Below, one piece after another: positions 1 through 7,942 of a DNA stretch of 16,688 nucleotides (within the stretch, counting starts at the first letter, position 1; each line of letters begins with the position of its first letter). The stretch spans positions 1 to 16,688 of the forward strand of contig JAUIKP010000017.1 in assembly GCA_030430725.1 (NCBI GenBank), written 5' to 3'. The translations under genes and the position numbers were made by a program. The stretch comes from Nitrospiria bacterium. Its GTDB lineage: Bacteria > Nitrospirota > Nitrospiria > Nitrospirales > UBA8639. The notes below the pieces were generated by a model, which was not told the origin of the DNA, searched no databases, and saw only the letters and a list, made by a program, of their open reading frames with translations.

Positions 1-51
1 CCACTGAAAATATTGCCTTAATACTTCCCACCCTGAACAACTATTGCTTGA

Positions 52-81
52 TTGACAGGCCAAGAAAGCCACCGATATAGT
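52..81 (+). promoter_or_regulatory. Putative sigma-70 promoter for the first gene
   Basis: A perfect -35 hexamer TTGACA (52-57) is followed after 18 bases by TATAGT (76-81), five of six matches to TATAAT. It points at the hydrolase-like gene and would give a leader of about 75 bases before the ATG at 162. The 161 bases left of that gene show no convincing coding region. The call rests on consensus match and position only. Confidence 0.5.
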
Positions 82-161
82 GTTTTGACTTTCCCCATTG
101 AATTTCCAAAGAAATTTCCATTTTGTGCTGCTCTATTCATTCTTATCCAAAGGCTATTCTG

Positions 162-995
162 ATGACCCAACACACCACTCCCTATGACATTGATCAAATT
201 GGATATACCCTTGTGCGATTCAACAGTACAGGAATTTTTGAAACTCACAAAGATCACATGGTAGACCCCTATGCCGATACGCGAACCCCTAAAGGCCCAC
301 AGGTTGAGGGTTTCCAATTTGCCCCGCAAGAGGCCAAGAAAATATTGCCGGCTATGGTCCTCCTACATGATCGCTATGGCCTCACGTCACACATTCAGGA
401 ATTAGCGAAAGGTCTCTCCTGTCATGGGTACGTCGTCTTAGTTCCCAATTTGTATGTGAGACAGGGCGGAATGGTGACAGCCAACGCCGAAGTTGCCAAT
501 GCCTTAATGGAGCGAGTCAATGAACAACAAGCCCTGCAGGATATCAACGCCAGCTTTGAATTCCTCAACGCCAACCTAACCGAAGATTCCTTATTGGAAA
601 GAACCACCCGTAACGCCCATGCCGTGGTCGGATTTGGCATGGGGGGAACCCTGGCAATAAAAACTGCCGCGCATCGACGTCGCCTTCAGGCCGCAGTGGC
701 AATCTGTGGCACTCTGCCAACCGATCTTCAATTGGCCCAACGCTTGTATTGCCCCCTTTTGCTCCAAACACCCGGACAAAGCGTTCTCAATTCGGCAGAA
801 GAACATGACCAGTTTTCCCAAATGGCCAAAGAAGCTGGGAAAAAAATAGAAGTTCGATCTTATCCTGAAGCCTCTGATGAATTCTGGCAAAGTAGCACTC
901 CTGGCTACCGGGCATCAGATATGGAAGAAGTCCTGCAGACCTCAATAGACTTCATCAATGCGATCCTCAATAAAACCCCAGAATCACTAAATTGA
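162..995 (+). CDS. Dienelactone hydrolase family protein, catalytic residues lost
   Basis: This 277-residue protein has the alpha/beta-hydrolase fold of the dienelactone hydrolase family. The early strand and turn (VLLHDRYGL, residues 66-74), the strand followed by NLYVRQGG (96-103) and the nucleophile elbow all lie in the family order. The elbow, normally G-x-C-x-G-G, reads GFGMGG (157-162), so glycine replaces the nucleophile. The usual acidic site near 204-211 has no aspartate, and the usual histidine in the YPgagHgF segment is Asp239 (YPEASDEF). All three triad positions therefore appear lost, and activity as a classical hydrolase is unlikely. A binding or regulatory role is inference. 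No signal peptide is visible, so it is probably cytoplasmic. The ATG at 162 is preferred over an in-frame TTG at 123 because AAAGG lies about nine bases before it. The next gene follows after 74 bases in the same direction. Confidence 0.8.
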   Translation: MTQHTTPYDIDQIGYTLVRFNSTGIFETHKDHMVDPYADTRTPKGPQVEGFQFAPQEAKKILPAMVLLHDRYGLTSHIQELAKGLSCHGYVVLVPNLYVRQGGMVTANAEVANALMERVNEQQALQDINASFEFLNANLTEDSLLERTTRNAHAVVGFGMGGTLAIKTAAHRRRLQAAVAICGTLPTDLQLAQRLYCPLLLQTPGQSVLNSAEEHDQFSQMAKEAGKKIEVRSYPEASDEFWQSSTPGYRASDMEEVLQTSIDFINAILNKTPESLN

Positions 996-1069
996 TTTTC
1001 GAAATTCATGGCTGACTCGATTCACCAATTCATCCCTACACAACACTATGACTGGTCTTGAGGGATCCC

Positions 1070-2233
1070 ATGGCTAGGCGTGGCAATCAAAATGTCTGGT
1101 TGATCCTGTGGATTATTGGCAGCCACGCTTTTATTTTCTGTTTTTTTTCCCAGGCCTTTGCCAATCAGAAATCAACCGGACTCCCATGGTCCTTCCTTGA
1201 AGAACACCATACCCAAATTCTTCAGCTTGCCTCTGATGACGAAGCCGTTGCTTTCTTCACATCCACAACCACAAGAGAGACCAGGGGTTCTCGTATTTTC
1301 AGGAATTCGCAATCGGTACCTACGCAATTGAACCTGCCAACCGAGATGAGGGAAACCATCAACAGCTACTTAAAATCTCTGGCTGCCACAAACCATGCGC
1401 AAATACTTCGGGAGACCCTTGTAAAACCAACAACAGGCATCCCACCGCTTTCCGACATTATCCCCGGCGAGGCACAATTGCAATGGATCATGAACCACTC
1501 CTCCCTTCAAGAATTGAAACTCATAATTGATGGCTACAGACAAATTTCGGCCTGGTCTCAAAGGGCAACTTCACATCCAGTTCCCCCAGAGAGAGAATTT
1601 GCCAAATTCGCCTCATATTACGACCAAACTTATCAGGATTGGGATGAAAGCCCCCAATCCTGGACAAGCCTCTTTACACAACACGGCCAAAAGGGAATCG
1701 AGGATAGATTACGTGAGTATTGGCAAAGATCCCATCACCTGAACGATCTGCACCAGCCCCTACCCCCCATTCATGATGCCTTTACTCAGCTTTACATTGA
1801 AACCCGTCTCTTACCAATGTTCAGAATGATCCTTCTTACGAAAACCGGCGAGTTGGAAGCCACGGCGTACGGGAATACATGGGACGCCTGGAAAAAAATT
1901 CAACAATGGCAGCAACAGGAACAAATCAATTCTGACAGCACTCGACTGTGCGGAACCTGGCGATGGGTGGTGCATAATCACCAAAACCACGGGGATCGTA
2001 AAATGACAGTCACCTTTTCCCCTCCTGACCAATCCTCACCGTCTCAAATTGCCCCAACGGCTATTGAAATTCATGGGGATACGGTCTATCTCAAATGGAC
2101 TTTTCCCCAAGGAGTTCAGGAAGATAGTTTGCTCATCAGCAACAATGACTCCCGTCTTGAAGGCACTTTCAAAAACTCCCTCGGCCCTTATGGCAGTATT
2201 TCAGGGAAGCGTTTGTCGACTTGCCAGCCCTAA
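1070..2233 (+). CDS. Exported protein of unknown function
   Basis: I do not recognise this 387-residue protein. It starts with a clear signal peptide: a basic N-terminus (MARRGNQN), a hydrophobic core and a likely cleavage after SQAFA near residue 31. The product is probably periplasmic or secreted. The middle is rich in helix-forming and aromatic residues with no known motif. The last 95 residues or so look like a separate small beta-rich domain. It opens with LCGTWRW, contains DRKM, VYLKWTFP and SRLEGTF segments and ends with a cysteine four residues from the C-terminus. The opening and closing cysteines could pair. The pattern resembles lipocalin-like 'GTW' beta domains, but that is impression only. 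ATG 1070 is chosen over TTG 1058 because GAGG lies seven bases upstream. putA follows after 83 bases, so cotranscription is possible. Confidence 0.75.
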   Translation: MARRGNQNVWLILWIIGSHAFIFCFFSQAFANQKSTGLPWSFLEEHHTQILQLASDDEAVAFFTSTTTRETRGSRIFRNSQSVPTQLNLPTEMRETINSYLKSLAATNHAQILRETLVKPTTGIPPLSDIIPGEAQLQWIMNHSSLQELKLIIDGYRQISAWSQRATSHPVPPEREFAKFASYYDQTYQDWDESPQSWTSLFTQHGQKGIEDRLREYWQRSHHLNDLHQPLPPIHDAFTQLYIETRLLPMFRMILLTKTGELEATAYGNTWDAWKKIQQWQQQEQINSDSTRLCGTWRWVVHNHQNHGDRKMTVTFSPPDQSSPSQIAPTAIEIHGDTVYLKWTFPQGVQEDSLLISNNDSRLEGTFKNSLGPYGSISGKRLSTCQP

Positions 2234-2301
2234 TCTTTTTTCCCCGTTCGGTTCTCCTTTATCTCTCTTCCGCATTCTCCGAAAAGGTGTAAAATATCTT
2301 T

Positions 2302-2307
2302 AGGAGG
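2302..2307 (+). promoter_or_regulatory. Strong ribosome binding site of putA
   Basis: AGGAGG lies nine bases before ATG 2317. It is a perfect Shine-Dalgarno sequence and fixes the start of putA. Confidence 0.8.
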
Positions 2308-2316
2308 TAAAGTAGG

Positions 2317-5307
2317 ATGATCGCCCAGGATTCCTTAGAATCTGATATTCGGCGTATTGGACAAACATTAGCGAAATACGCACATCACCATACGCCAGGC
2401 TTTTGGGATCACCGCTGGTGGACGTCACTTCTCTTAGATTGGGGAACCCGTGACGAACAGTTCAAGGTACAACTGTTTCGCTTTATTGACGTCCTACCCT
2501 CCCTTCAAACAGACGCACAATTCGTGCGTATCCTAAAGGAATATTTTCAAGACCTACCGTCTCTCCCAGGCCCCCTGCACTGGCTCCTTAAACGTTTTTC
2601 AAACAATTCCCTTACGGCCAAAGTGGGCATACAGATATTGCGACGCCAGTTTCTGAAAATGGCCTATACGTTTATGGCAGGGGAAACCGTCAGCCATGCA
2701 GTCCCCACACTCACACAACTTTGGCATACAGGAAGTGCCTGTTCTCTTGATTTGCTTGGAGAATCCACAGTCAGTGAAGAGGAAGCCGACCGCTATCACA
2801 CACGATGTATTCAGACGTTGGCACAATTACATGCAGTCATCCCACAATGGAATCATCAACCTCTATTAGAAACCGATCATCTCGGGACTCTCCCCAGGGT
2901 CAATCTGTCCATCAAACTTTCCGCCTTATATTCCCAATTAGATCCGATTGATCCTCAGGGCAGTTACTTAGGAGTGGCCCCTCGTCTACGCTCGATCCTT
3001 GACTGTGCGCAGGCTCTGCCTGCCTCTCTCACCTTTGATATGGAGCAGGCCGAATTAGAGCCACTCATTCTTATGGTCTTTATGCGTTTATTTTCTGAAC
3101 CTGCCTACCAACACTTTCCGCATGCAAGCATCGCCATACAAGCCTACCTCAAACACACGAATCACACACTGGATGCTCTTTTAGAATGGGGAAAACAACG
3201 AAACGCCCCCTTCGGTATCCGCCTCGTCAAGGGCGCCTACTGGGACTCTGAAGTTATTCGCTATCAACAACAAGGTTGGCCCATCCCAGTCTATCAAAAA
3301 AAATCTGACACCGATGCTAACTACGAACACCTCGCTCGCCGAATTCTGGAACATCGAGCCTTCATCCGCCCGGCTTTTGGCTCGCACAATATTCGAACCT
3401 TAGCCGTGGTCCAGGCAATAGGCGACTCGCTCAATCTCCCGCCAGGGACATTTGAATATCAGATGTTGTATGGCATGGCCGAGCCTCTACGTGATGCCGT
3501 GGTGGAACAAGGCTTTCGGCTCAGGGTCTATGCCCCAATTGGGGAACTCCTTCCGGGTATGGCTTATCTGGTACGTCGATTATTGGAAAATACATCGAAT
3601 GAAAGTTTCATTCGACGACAATATGAAACCGCCGAGTCACTTGATCATCTACTATTGTCCCCCTCGAATGGGAACAGCGATGGAAGGGACACGATGTCCC
3701 TGGAAAGTCAGTCGGAAGCCACGTTAGTCGATGGAGACAATCCTGACAGGTTCGTCAACGAACCGCATTCGGATTTTTCTCAACAGTCCATTCAACGAAA
3801 TTTCTCTCTTGGCCTCGCACACATCTCCCCTCAGCTGGGACAAATCCATTCTTATCCACTTCCGATCCCCATGCCCTGGCTTGGACCAGAACTGATCTCG
3901 AGGAATCCCAGCTTTCCTGACCAAATCATTGCCAAATTTCCAACTCTGTCTCCTAAACAAATCGATCCCATTCTCCAGCACGCTTACACCCATATGGGCA
4001 TTTGGGGAAAAGTCCTTGCGCCCACCCGTGCACGGATTTTATTTGATGCAGCCAGGCTAATGCGACAACGCAAATTTGAATTAGCCGCTTGGGAAATATT
4101 GGAAACCGGGAAGCCGTGGCGGGAAGCCGATGCGGACGTCGCTGAAGCCATTGATTTCCTGGAGTTTTATGGACGGGAAATGATTCGTTTGGGGACTCCC
4201 GAGCGGCTGGGAACAGAGCCAGGGGAACACAATCAACGGACCTTCCAACCACGAGGGTTGGCCGTAGTCATTTCGCCGTGGAATTTTTCCTTGGCCATCC
4301 CCACCGGTCTTGTTTCGGCAGCCTTAGTCGCTGGAAATGTGGTCCTTTTCAAACCATCCGAGCGCTCACCGATGATGGGGTATCACCTCTTCACACTGCT
4401 GAAGGAAGCAGGTTTACCTGACGGCGCCTTACAGTTTCTGCCTGGCGGACCGGAATTGGGACAAGCTCTCGTCAAACACCCCAAGGTACACCTGATCGCC
4501 TTTACGGGATCACAAACCGTTGGATTGAATATTATTCAAGAGGCCAGTCACGTTACGGCTGAGCAACGACATATCAAACATGTCATTGCAGAAATGGGGG
4601 GAAAAAATGCCATTATTGTTGATGAAACGGCCGACCTGGATGAAGCCGTAGTTGGGGTATTAGCCAGTGCAACAGGCTACCAAGGACAAAAATGCTCCGC
4701 CTGCTCCAGAATTCTCGTCCTAAACGACGTATATCCCCTATTTCTTGAACGGCTCAAACAGGCGGCTTCAAACATTCCGATTGGTCCCCCCGAACACCCT
4801 GGCAACCGTATGGGACCACTTATTGATCGACGGGCACTGGAACGAGTTCGACACTTTGTGCAACTTGGGAAAATAGATGGCACCTGCATTCTTGATCGCC
4901 AGCTTAAAGGACCTGGGTATTTTCAAGGGCCGGTGATACTGACAAATCTGCCGCCTTCCCACCCGGTCGTTCAGGAAGAAATATTTGGCCCGGTCATGGT
5001 TGTATTAAAGGTCTCAACAATTTCGGATGCACTGGGATTAGCCAATGATTCCCCCTATGCCCTGACTGGAGGGATTTACTCACGTAGCCCGGCCAATATC
5101 CAACAAGCTCGTGACACCTTTGATGTGGGGAATTTGTATATCAACCGACCGATTACCGGATCATTAGTGAGCAGGCAACCCTTTGGAGGTCATCGATTGT
5201 CAGGAATCGGCCGGAAGGCCGGAGGAAGTGGGTATCTTGAACAATTCATGGTGGAAAAGGTGATCACGGAAAACACGCTTCGCCGTGGCTTCGCTCCGAC
5301 TCAATAA
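2317..5307 (+). CDS. putA: Bifunctional proline dehydrogenase / L-glutamate-gamma-semialdehyde dehydrogenase
   Basis: PutA oxidises proline to glutamate in two steps. An FAD domain makes pyrroline-5-carboxylate and passes electrons to quinone, and an NAD-dependent aldehyde dehydrogenase domain completes the oxidation. The N-terminal half shows the proline dehydrogenase barrel: LSIKLSALYSQ, LTFDMEQAE, LVKGAYWD (Lys305 to Asp310), FGSHN, the YGMAEPLR region and the paired Arg433-Arg434. The C-terminal half is an aldehyde dehydrogenase with SPWNFSLAIPTG, FTGSQTVG, the EMGGKN glutamate (Glu759), the catalytic cysteine in GQKCSACS (Cys793), EEIFGPV and RQPFGG. At 996 residues it is the short PutA type. 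It has no N-terminal ribbon-helix-helix domain, so self-repression is not expected. A low-complexity linker lies at about residues 447-500. The 3' end overlaps the convergent gene at 5200-6114 by 108 bases. Confidence 0.97.
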   Translation: MIAQDSLESDIRRIGQTLAKYAHHHTPGFWDHRWWTSLLLDWGTRDEQFKVQLFRFIDVLPSLQTDAQFVRILKEYFQDLPSLPGPLHWLLKRFSNNSLTAKVGIQILRRQFLKMAYTFMAGETVSHAVPTLTQLWHTGSACSLDLLGESTVSEEEADRYHTRCIQTLAQLHAVIPQWNHQPLLETDHLGTLPRVNLSIKLSALYSQLDPIDPQGSYLGVAPRLRSILDCAQALPASLTFDMEQAELEPLILMVFMRLFSEPAYQHFPHASIAIQAYLKHTNHTLDALLEWGKQRNAPFGIRLVKGAYWDSEVIRYQQQGWPIPVYQKKSDTDANYEHLARRILEHRAFIRPAFGSHNIRTLAVVQAIGDSLNLPPGTFEYQMLYGMAEPLRDAVVEQGFRLRVYAPIGELLPGMAYLVRRLLENTSNESFIRRQYETAESLDHLLLSPSNGNSDGRDTMSLESQSEATLVDGDNPDRFVNEPHSDFSQQSIQRNFSLGLAHISPQLGQIHSYPLPIPMPWLGPELISRNPSFPDQIIAKFPTLSPKQIDPILQHAYTHMGIWGKVLAPTRARILFDAARLMRQRKFELAAWEILETGKPWREADADVAEAIDFLEFYGREMIRLGTPERLGTEPGEHNQRTFQPRGLAVVISPWNFSLAIPTGLVSAALVAGNVVLFKPSERSPMMGYHLFTLLKEAGLPDGALQFLPGGPELGQALVKHPKVHLIAFTGSQTVGLNIIQEASHVTAEQRHIKHVIAEMGGKNAIIVDETADLDEAVVGVLASATGYQGQKCSACSRILVLNDVYPLFLERLKQAASNIPIGPPEHPGNRMGPLIDRRALERVRHFVQLGKIDGTCILDRQLKGPGYFQGPVILTNLPPSHPVVQEEIFGPVMVVLKVSTISDALGLANDSPYALTGGIYSRSPANIQQARDTFDVGNLYINRPITGSLVSRQPFGGHRLSGIGRKAGGSGYLEQFMVEKVITENTLRRGFAPTQ

Positions 5308-6114
5308 GGCAACATCAGATGCCACGGTCACTTTTTCCAATTCCTCAATCACTTCGACCATCCGTTCATTCTGACCCCGAATAGAAGGAATGGTTTGGCG
5401 TTCAATGTATTTGAGCAATCCCACTCCTCGAGCAAACCAGGCCGTCATCGTATCTGTTCCTTGAATTGACTCCCCGCTTTCGGACAAATACACCTTCATG
5501 ATCATTTTGGCTTCAAGACGAATGGCTTCCTGATATATGCCAGCTGGTACGACCACGGTCTCCTGCCCCTGAACGGACACCGTGGCCTCAATATCCACAG
5601 TTTCTTTTTCCCCGTCACGATCCACATCCATCCCAAAATCCAACCCAGTCCGGTGAAATTGCTCGAAAGAGCTTGGGATCTCTAAAGGAAATCGGACGAT
5701 TTGATAGGGCACCAGTTGACGCTCCAATGTGGTGCCGGGTTTCGACCCATAATACCGGATCCCTGCTACATCACGAAAATAGTAACTATCCGACGGCCCT
5801 TGATTCCCGGGATTGGTATCGTTAAAAACCGTAACTTTGACTCCTTCTAAGATTTCTGTCCCTATAACCTTTGAAACGTTTGTAAACCGGGTATTCTCAT
5901 TCTTAATCTGGACCATGCCCCCTTCAATCATCGTGCCTTGATACACCCATTCATTTCCCACCTGATCAGGGAAATACTCATGACTTTTATCCACCACAAT
6001 TTTCGTGGGATCAGCGGAATGGACCATCCCAGGCAGGGACACCAGGGAAAGAGAAAAGAAAACCAAGACTCCAGCTGTGGACAAAATTTTACACGATGGA
6101 AAGGAATTTTTCAT
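5200..6114 (-). CDS. Exported protein of unknown function
   Basis: This 304-residue protein has a signal peptide with a hydrophobic core of about 15 residues and a likely cleavage after MVHSA near residue 34. The ATG at 6114 is preferred over one at 6195 because it sits directly before this signal. Neither has a good Shine-Dalgarno sequence. After the signal comes YFPDQVGNEWVYQG, then a beta-rich stretch ending in VVVPAGIYQEAIRLE and ARGVGLLKYIERQ. This 'PxxVGNxWxY ... VPAGxF ... GVGLxK' layout recurs in uncharacterised envelope proteins of many Gram-negative bacteria. No enzymatic motif is visible, and the role is unknown. The last 35 residues or so are encoded opposite the 3' end of putA and look less like the rest (charged, several His and Phe). 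They may be a lineage-specific extension created by loss of an earlier stop. Confidence 0.75.
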   Translation of the reverse strand: MKNSFPSCKILSTAGVLVFFSLSLVSLPGMVHSADPTKIVVDKSHEYFPDQVGNEWVYQGTMIEGGMVQIKNENTRFTNVSKVIGTEILEGVKVTVFNDTNPGNQGPSDSYYFRDVAGIRYYGSKPGTTLERQLVPYQIVRFPLEIPSSFEQFHRTGLDFGMDVDRDGEKETVDIEATVSVQGQETVVVPAGIYQEAIRLEAKMIMKVYLSESGESIQGTDTMTAWFARGVGLLKYIERQTIPSIRGQNERMVEVIEELEKVTVASDVALLSRSEATAKRVFRDHLFHHELFKIPTSSGLPADS

Positions 6115-6221
6115 AGGCAGAAAGTGATGTGAACCTACCACAGGATCGTTAAAACCGGCAAGACGCCAATCAAGATCAATCAACTCAGGCCCCATTCAAC
6201 GTAAAAATGGCACCATTTTGC

Positions 6222-6279
6222 TTGACAGACGATTCACGGACCATACAAGGATTGACAATTTCTTTTCCCTATGCAGACT
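6222..6279 (+). promoter_or_regulatory. Two candidate promoters before the SDR-bioD pair
   Basis: Two perfect TTGACA hexamers lie 30 bases apart (6222-6227 and 6252-6257) in the divergent gap between 6114 and 6404. Each has only a modest -10 candidate after 16 bases: TACAAG (6244-6249) and CAGACT (6274-6279). Either could start the short-chain dehydrogenase-bioD transcript. The weak -10 elements keep confidence low. No convincing minus-strand promoter for the gene starting at 6114 was found in the gap. Confidence 0.3.
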
Positions 6280-6373
6280 AGAGCCCAAGGAGACCCAGTG
6301 GTAATCAGTACATGACAAACTCAAGTCAGTCAAATACCCGCCTCCTCAGTTTGCTGCTTTACTTTTACTTGAT

Positions 6374-6380
6374 GGAGGGG
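6374..6380 (+). promoter_or_regulatory. Shine-Dalgarno-like site upstream of the SDR gene, poorly placed for its ATG
   Basis: GGAGGGG is a strong Shine-Dalgarno match but lies 23 bases before ATG 6404. An in-frame CTG at 6389 sits eight bases after it. An in-frame TGA at 6383-6385 limits how far the gene can extend. The site therefore either serves a rare CTG start, adding five residues, or is not the functional one. Confidence 0.4.
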
Positions 6381-6403
6381 AGTGACACCTGCTCCAACCA
6401 GAT

Positions 6404-7165
6404 ATGAACGAATCCGTTCGCCAGACATCCGTCGGCATAGTGAATTCCCGTTCAAACGTCATGGTGTTTGGAGGATCCGGAGTCATCGGTGGAGCCATTG
6501 CCACAGTGTTTGGACGCCAGGGATGGAGAGTCGGCCTTCATTACCATCAACATCATACTGTCGCAAAAGAAACCGCCTCCATGATCACGAAGGCTGGAGG
6601 AGAGAGTCATCTGTATCAAGCCGACGTCACCAACAGCGTACAAATTCAGGCCATTCTGCAGGAGTTCATACAATCCCATCATTCTCTGCATGTCATGGTG
6701 TGGGCCGTTGGGATGGGCTCTTCGAAGCTCCTGCTCAAAACCTCCCCTGAGGAATGGACACGGATCCTTCACACGAACCTGACCGGTGCCTTTACCGTAC
6801 TCAAAGCCATGGCCCCCATCTTTAAACAACAACTTAATGGGGCCGTTATTTTGGTAGGCTCTCTTTCCGCTGAACAAGGAGTAGCAGGACAAGCCGCCTA
6901 TGCGGCGTCGAAAGCAGGACTGGGTGGGTTGATGTACTCCGTGGCAAAGGAATGGGGAGCCTTCAATATTCGAGTGAACATGGTATTCCCAGGCTGGCAT
7001 CTCTCACGACTTTCAAAACCGGGATGGGATGCCGCCATGGAGCCCCGCAACCATACCCTCCACAGGACTCCTTCTCTACAGCATATGGCCACGTCTATCT
7101 ATCACATGGCCGTGTCGCCTGATACATCTGGACAAATTTGGAATCTGGACAGCCGGATTTGGTGA
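6404..7165 (+). CDS. Short-chain dehydrogenase/reductase, FabG-like
   Basis: This 253-residue classical SDR probably reduces a carbonyl with NAD(P)H in the cytoplasm. Visible motifs are the Rossmann glycine loop GGSGVIG (23-29), Asp74 in QADVT for the adenine pocket, Asn125 in HTNLTGAF, Ser153 in VGSLS and the YAASK pair (Tyr166, Lys170). The N-S-Y-K tetrad is complete. The usual NNAG after strand four reads WAVGMG, and the C-terminal V-D-G-G segment is replaced by NLDSRIW. It is therefore a divergent relative of 3-oxoacyl-ACP reductase rather than a standard FabG. bioD follows after about 30 bases, so the two are probably cotranscribed. A role in making the pimeloyl chain of biotin is inference from that position. 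The N-terminus is uncertain: the best ribosome binding site favours a CTG at 6389, and a GTG at 6440 is also possible. Confidence 0.85.
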   Translation: MNESVRQTSVGIVNSRSNVMVFGGSGVIGGAIATVFGRQGWRVGLHYHQHHTVAKETASMITKAGGESHLYQADVTNSVQIQAILQEFIQSHHSLHVMVWAVGMGSSKLLLKTSPEEWTRILHTNLTGAFTVLKAMAPIFKQQLNGAVILVGSLSAEQGVAGQAAYAASKAGLGGLMYSVAKEWGAFNIRVNMVFPGWHLSRLSKPGWDAAMEPRNHTLHRTPSLQHMATSIYHMAVSPDTSGQIWNLDSRIW

Positions 7166-7195
7166 TCCTATTCAATCTTTAGCCTCTCCGTGACT

Positions 7196-7942
7196 ATGAG
7201 TACTCACTCAGACCCTCTCGCCATATTCATCACCGCGACCGACACCGGGGTCGGAAAAACAACAATCACAGCGGCCCTGGTTTTAGGGTTAAAAAAAAAG
7301 GGATATCAAGTAGGTGTCATGAAACCGGTCGAGACCGGCTTCGATCCTCAACAGAAAGAAACTTCCGACACAGGCCGTCTTCAAAGTCTACTTTCCCCTC
7401 CTCCTCCCTTCGCGTCAATCTGCCTCTATGCCTTTCCTGAGCCTATTGCACCGTTAGCTTGCGCGCGCGTGACTGGAACAAAAATTGATCTGGCCAGAAT
7501 TGCCAGCGCCTTTCATCTCGTTCGGCAACAGCACTCCGTGTGTCTTGTGGAAGGGGCAGGAGGTTTATTGACTCCACTCTCCCCAACACACACCATACGA
7601 GACCTGATCGTGACTCTGAGTCTTCCCGCTCTCGTCGTCGGCCGGACAAGCCTGGGCAGTGTGAACCATCTGCTCCTGACGTTGGAAGCCTTGCGCGCTT
7701 CCGGAATTAAGACGTGTGGAATCGTCCTGAATGATCCCATACCCGCAACTCACACTGAGAGTTTCATTCAGCAGCGCACCTCAACTATTCACCTGATTCA
7801 GGAATGGTCGAAGGTGCCTGTCTTTGGCCCTTTGGAGTTTCAAACAACCGTGCAGAGAGATTGGCGAACGGGGGTGGAAAACCTAGCCGACCATCCTGAA
7901 ATTCGACGATTGACCAAGCACATTATTGAAATTGAGCCATAA
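7196..7942 (+). CDS. bioD: Dethiobiotin synthetase
   Basis: BioD closes the ureido ring of dethiobiotin from 7,8-diaminononanoate, CO2 and ATP, the step before biotin synthase. The 248-residue protein shows the P-loop TDTGVGKT (15-22), the substrate-site lysine in KPVETG (43-48), the EGAGGLLTPL motif and GRTSLGSVNH, followed by LEALRASGI and the LND segment typical of the family. The first glycine of the usual GTDTGVGKT is alanine. A GTG lies two codons upstream at 7190. Neither start has a clear Shine-Dalgarno sequence. It follows the short-chain dehydrogenase closely and converges with thiE, overlapping its last 20 bases. No other bio gene is in view. Its product pathway feeds the biotin carrier encoded by accB in the facing operon. 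Confidence 0.95.
   Translation: MSTHSDPLAIFITATDTGVGKTTITAALVLGLKKKGYQVGVMKPVETGFDPQQKETSDTGRLQSLLSPPPPFASICLYAFPEPIAPLACARVTGTKIDLARIASAFHLVRQQHSVCLVEGAGGLLTPLSPTHTIRDLIVTLSLPALVVGRTSLGSVNHLLLTLEALRASGIKTCGIVLNDPIPATHTESFIQQRTSTIHLIQEWSKVPVFGPLEFQTTVQRDWRTGVENLADHPEIRRLTKHIIEIEP

Noticed and set aside
5308..5340. Short GGCA/TGCC hairpin with a T run after putA as a terminator
   Set aside because: The stem is only four pairs with an eight-base loop, the T run is about eight bases away, and the site lies inside the convergent coding region.
6382..6750. Frame starting at GTG directly after GGAGGGG
   Set aside because: The Shine-Dalgarno match is only one base from the GTG, and the frame overlaps the well-supported SDR gene with an unpatterned, low-quality translation.
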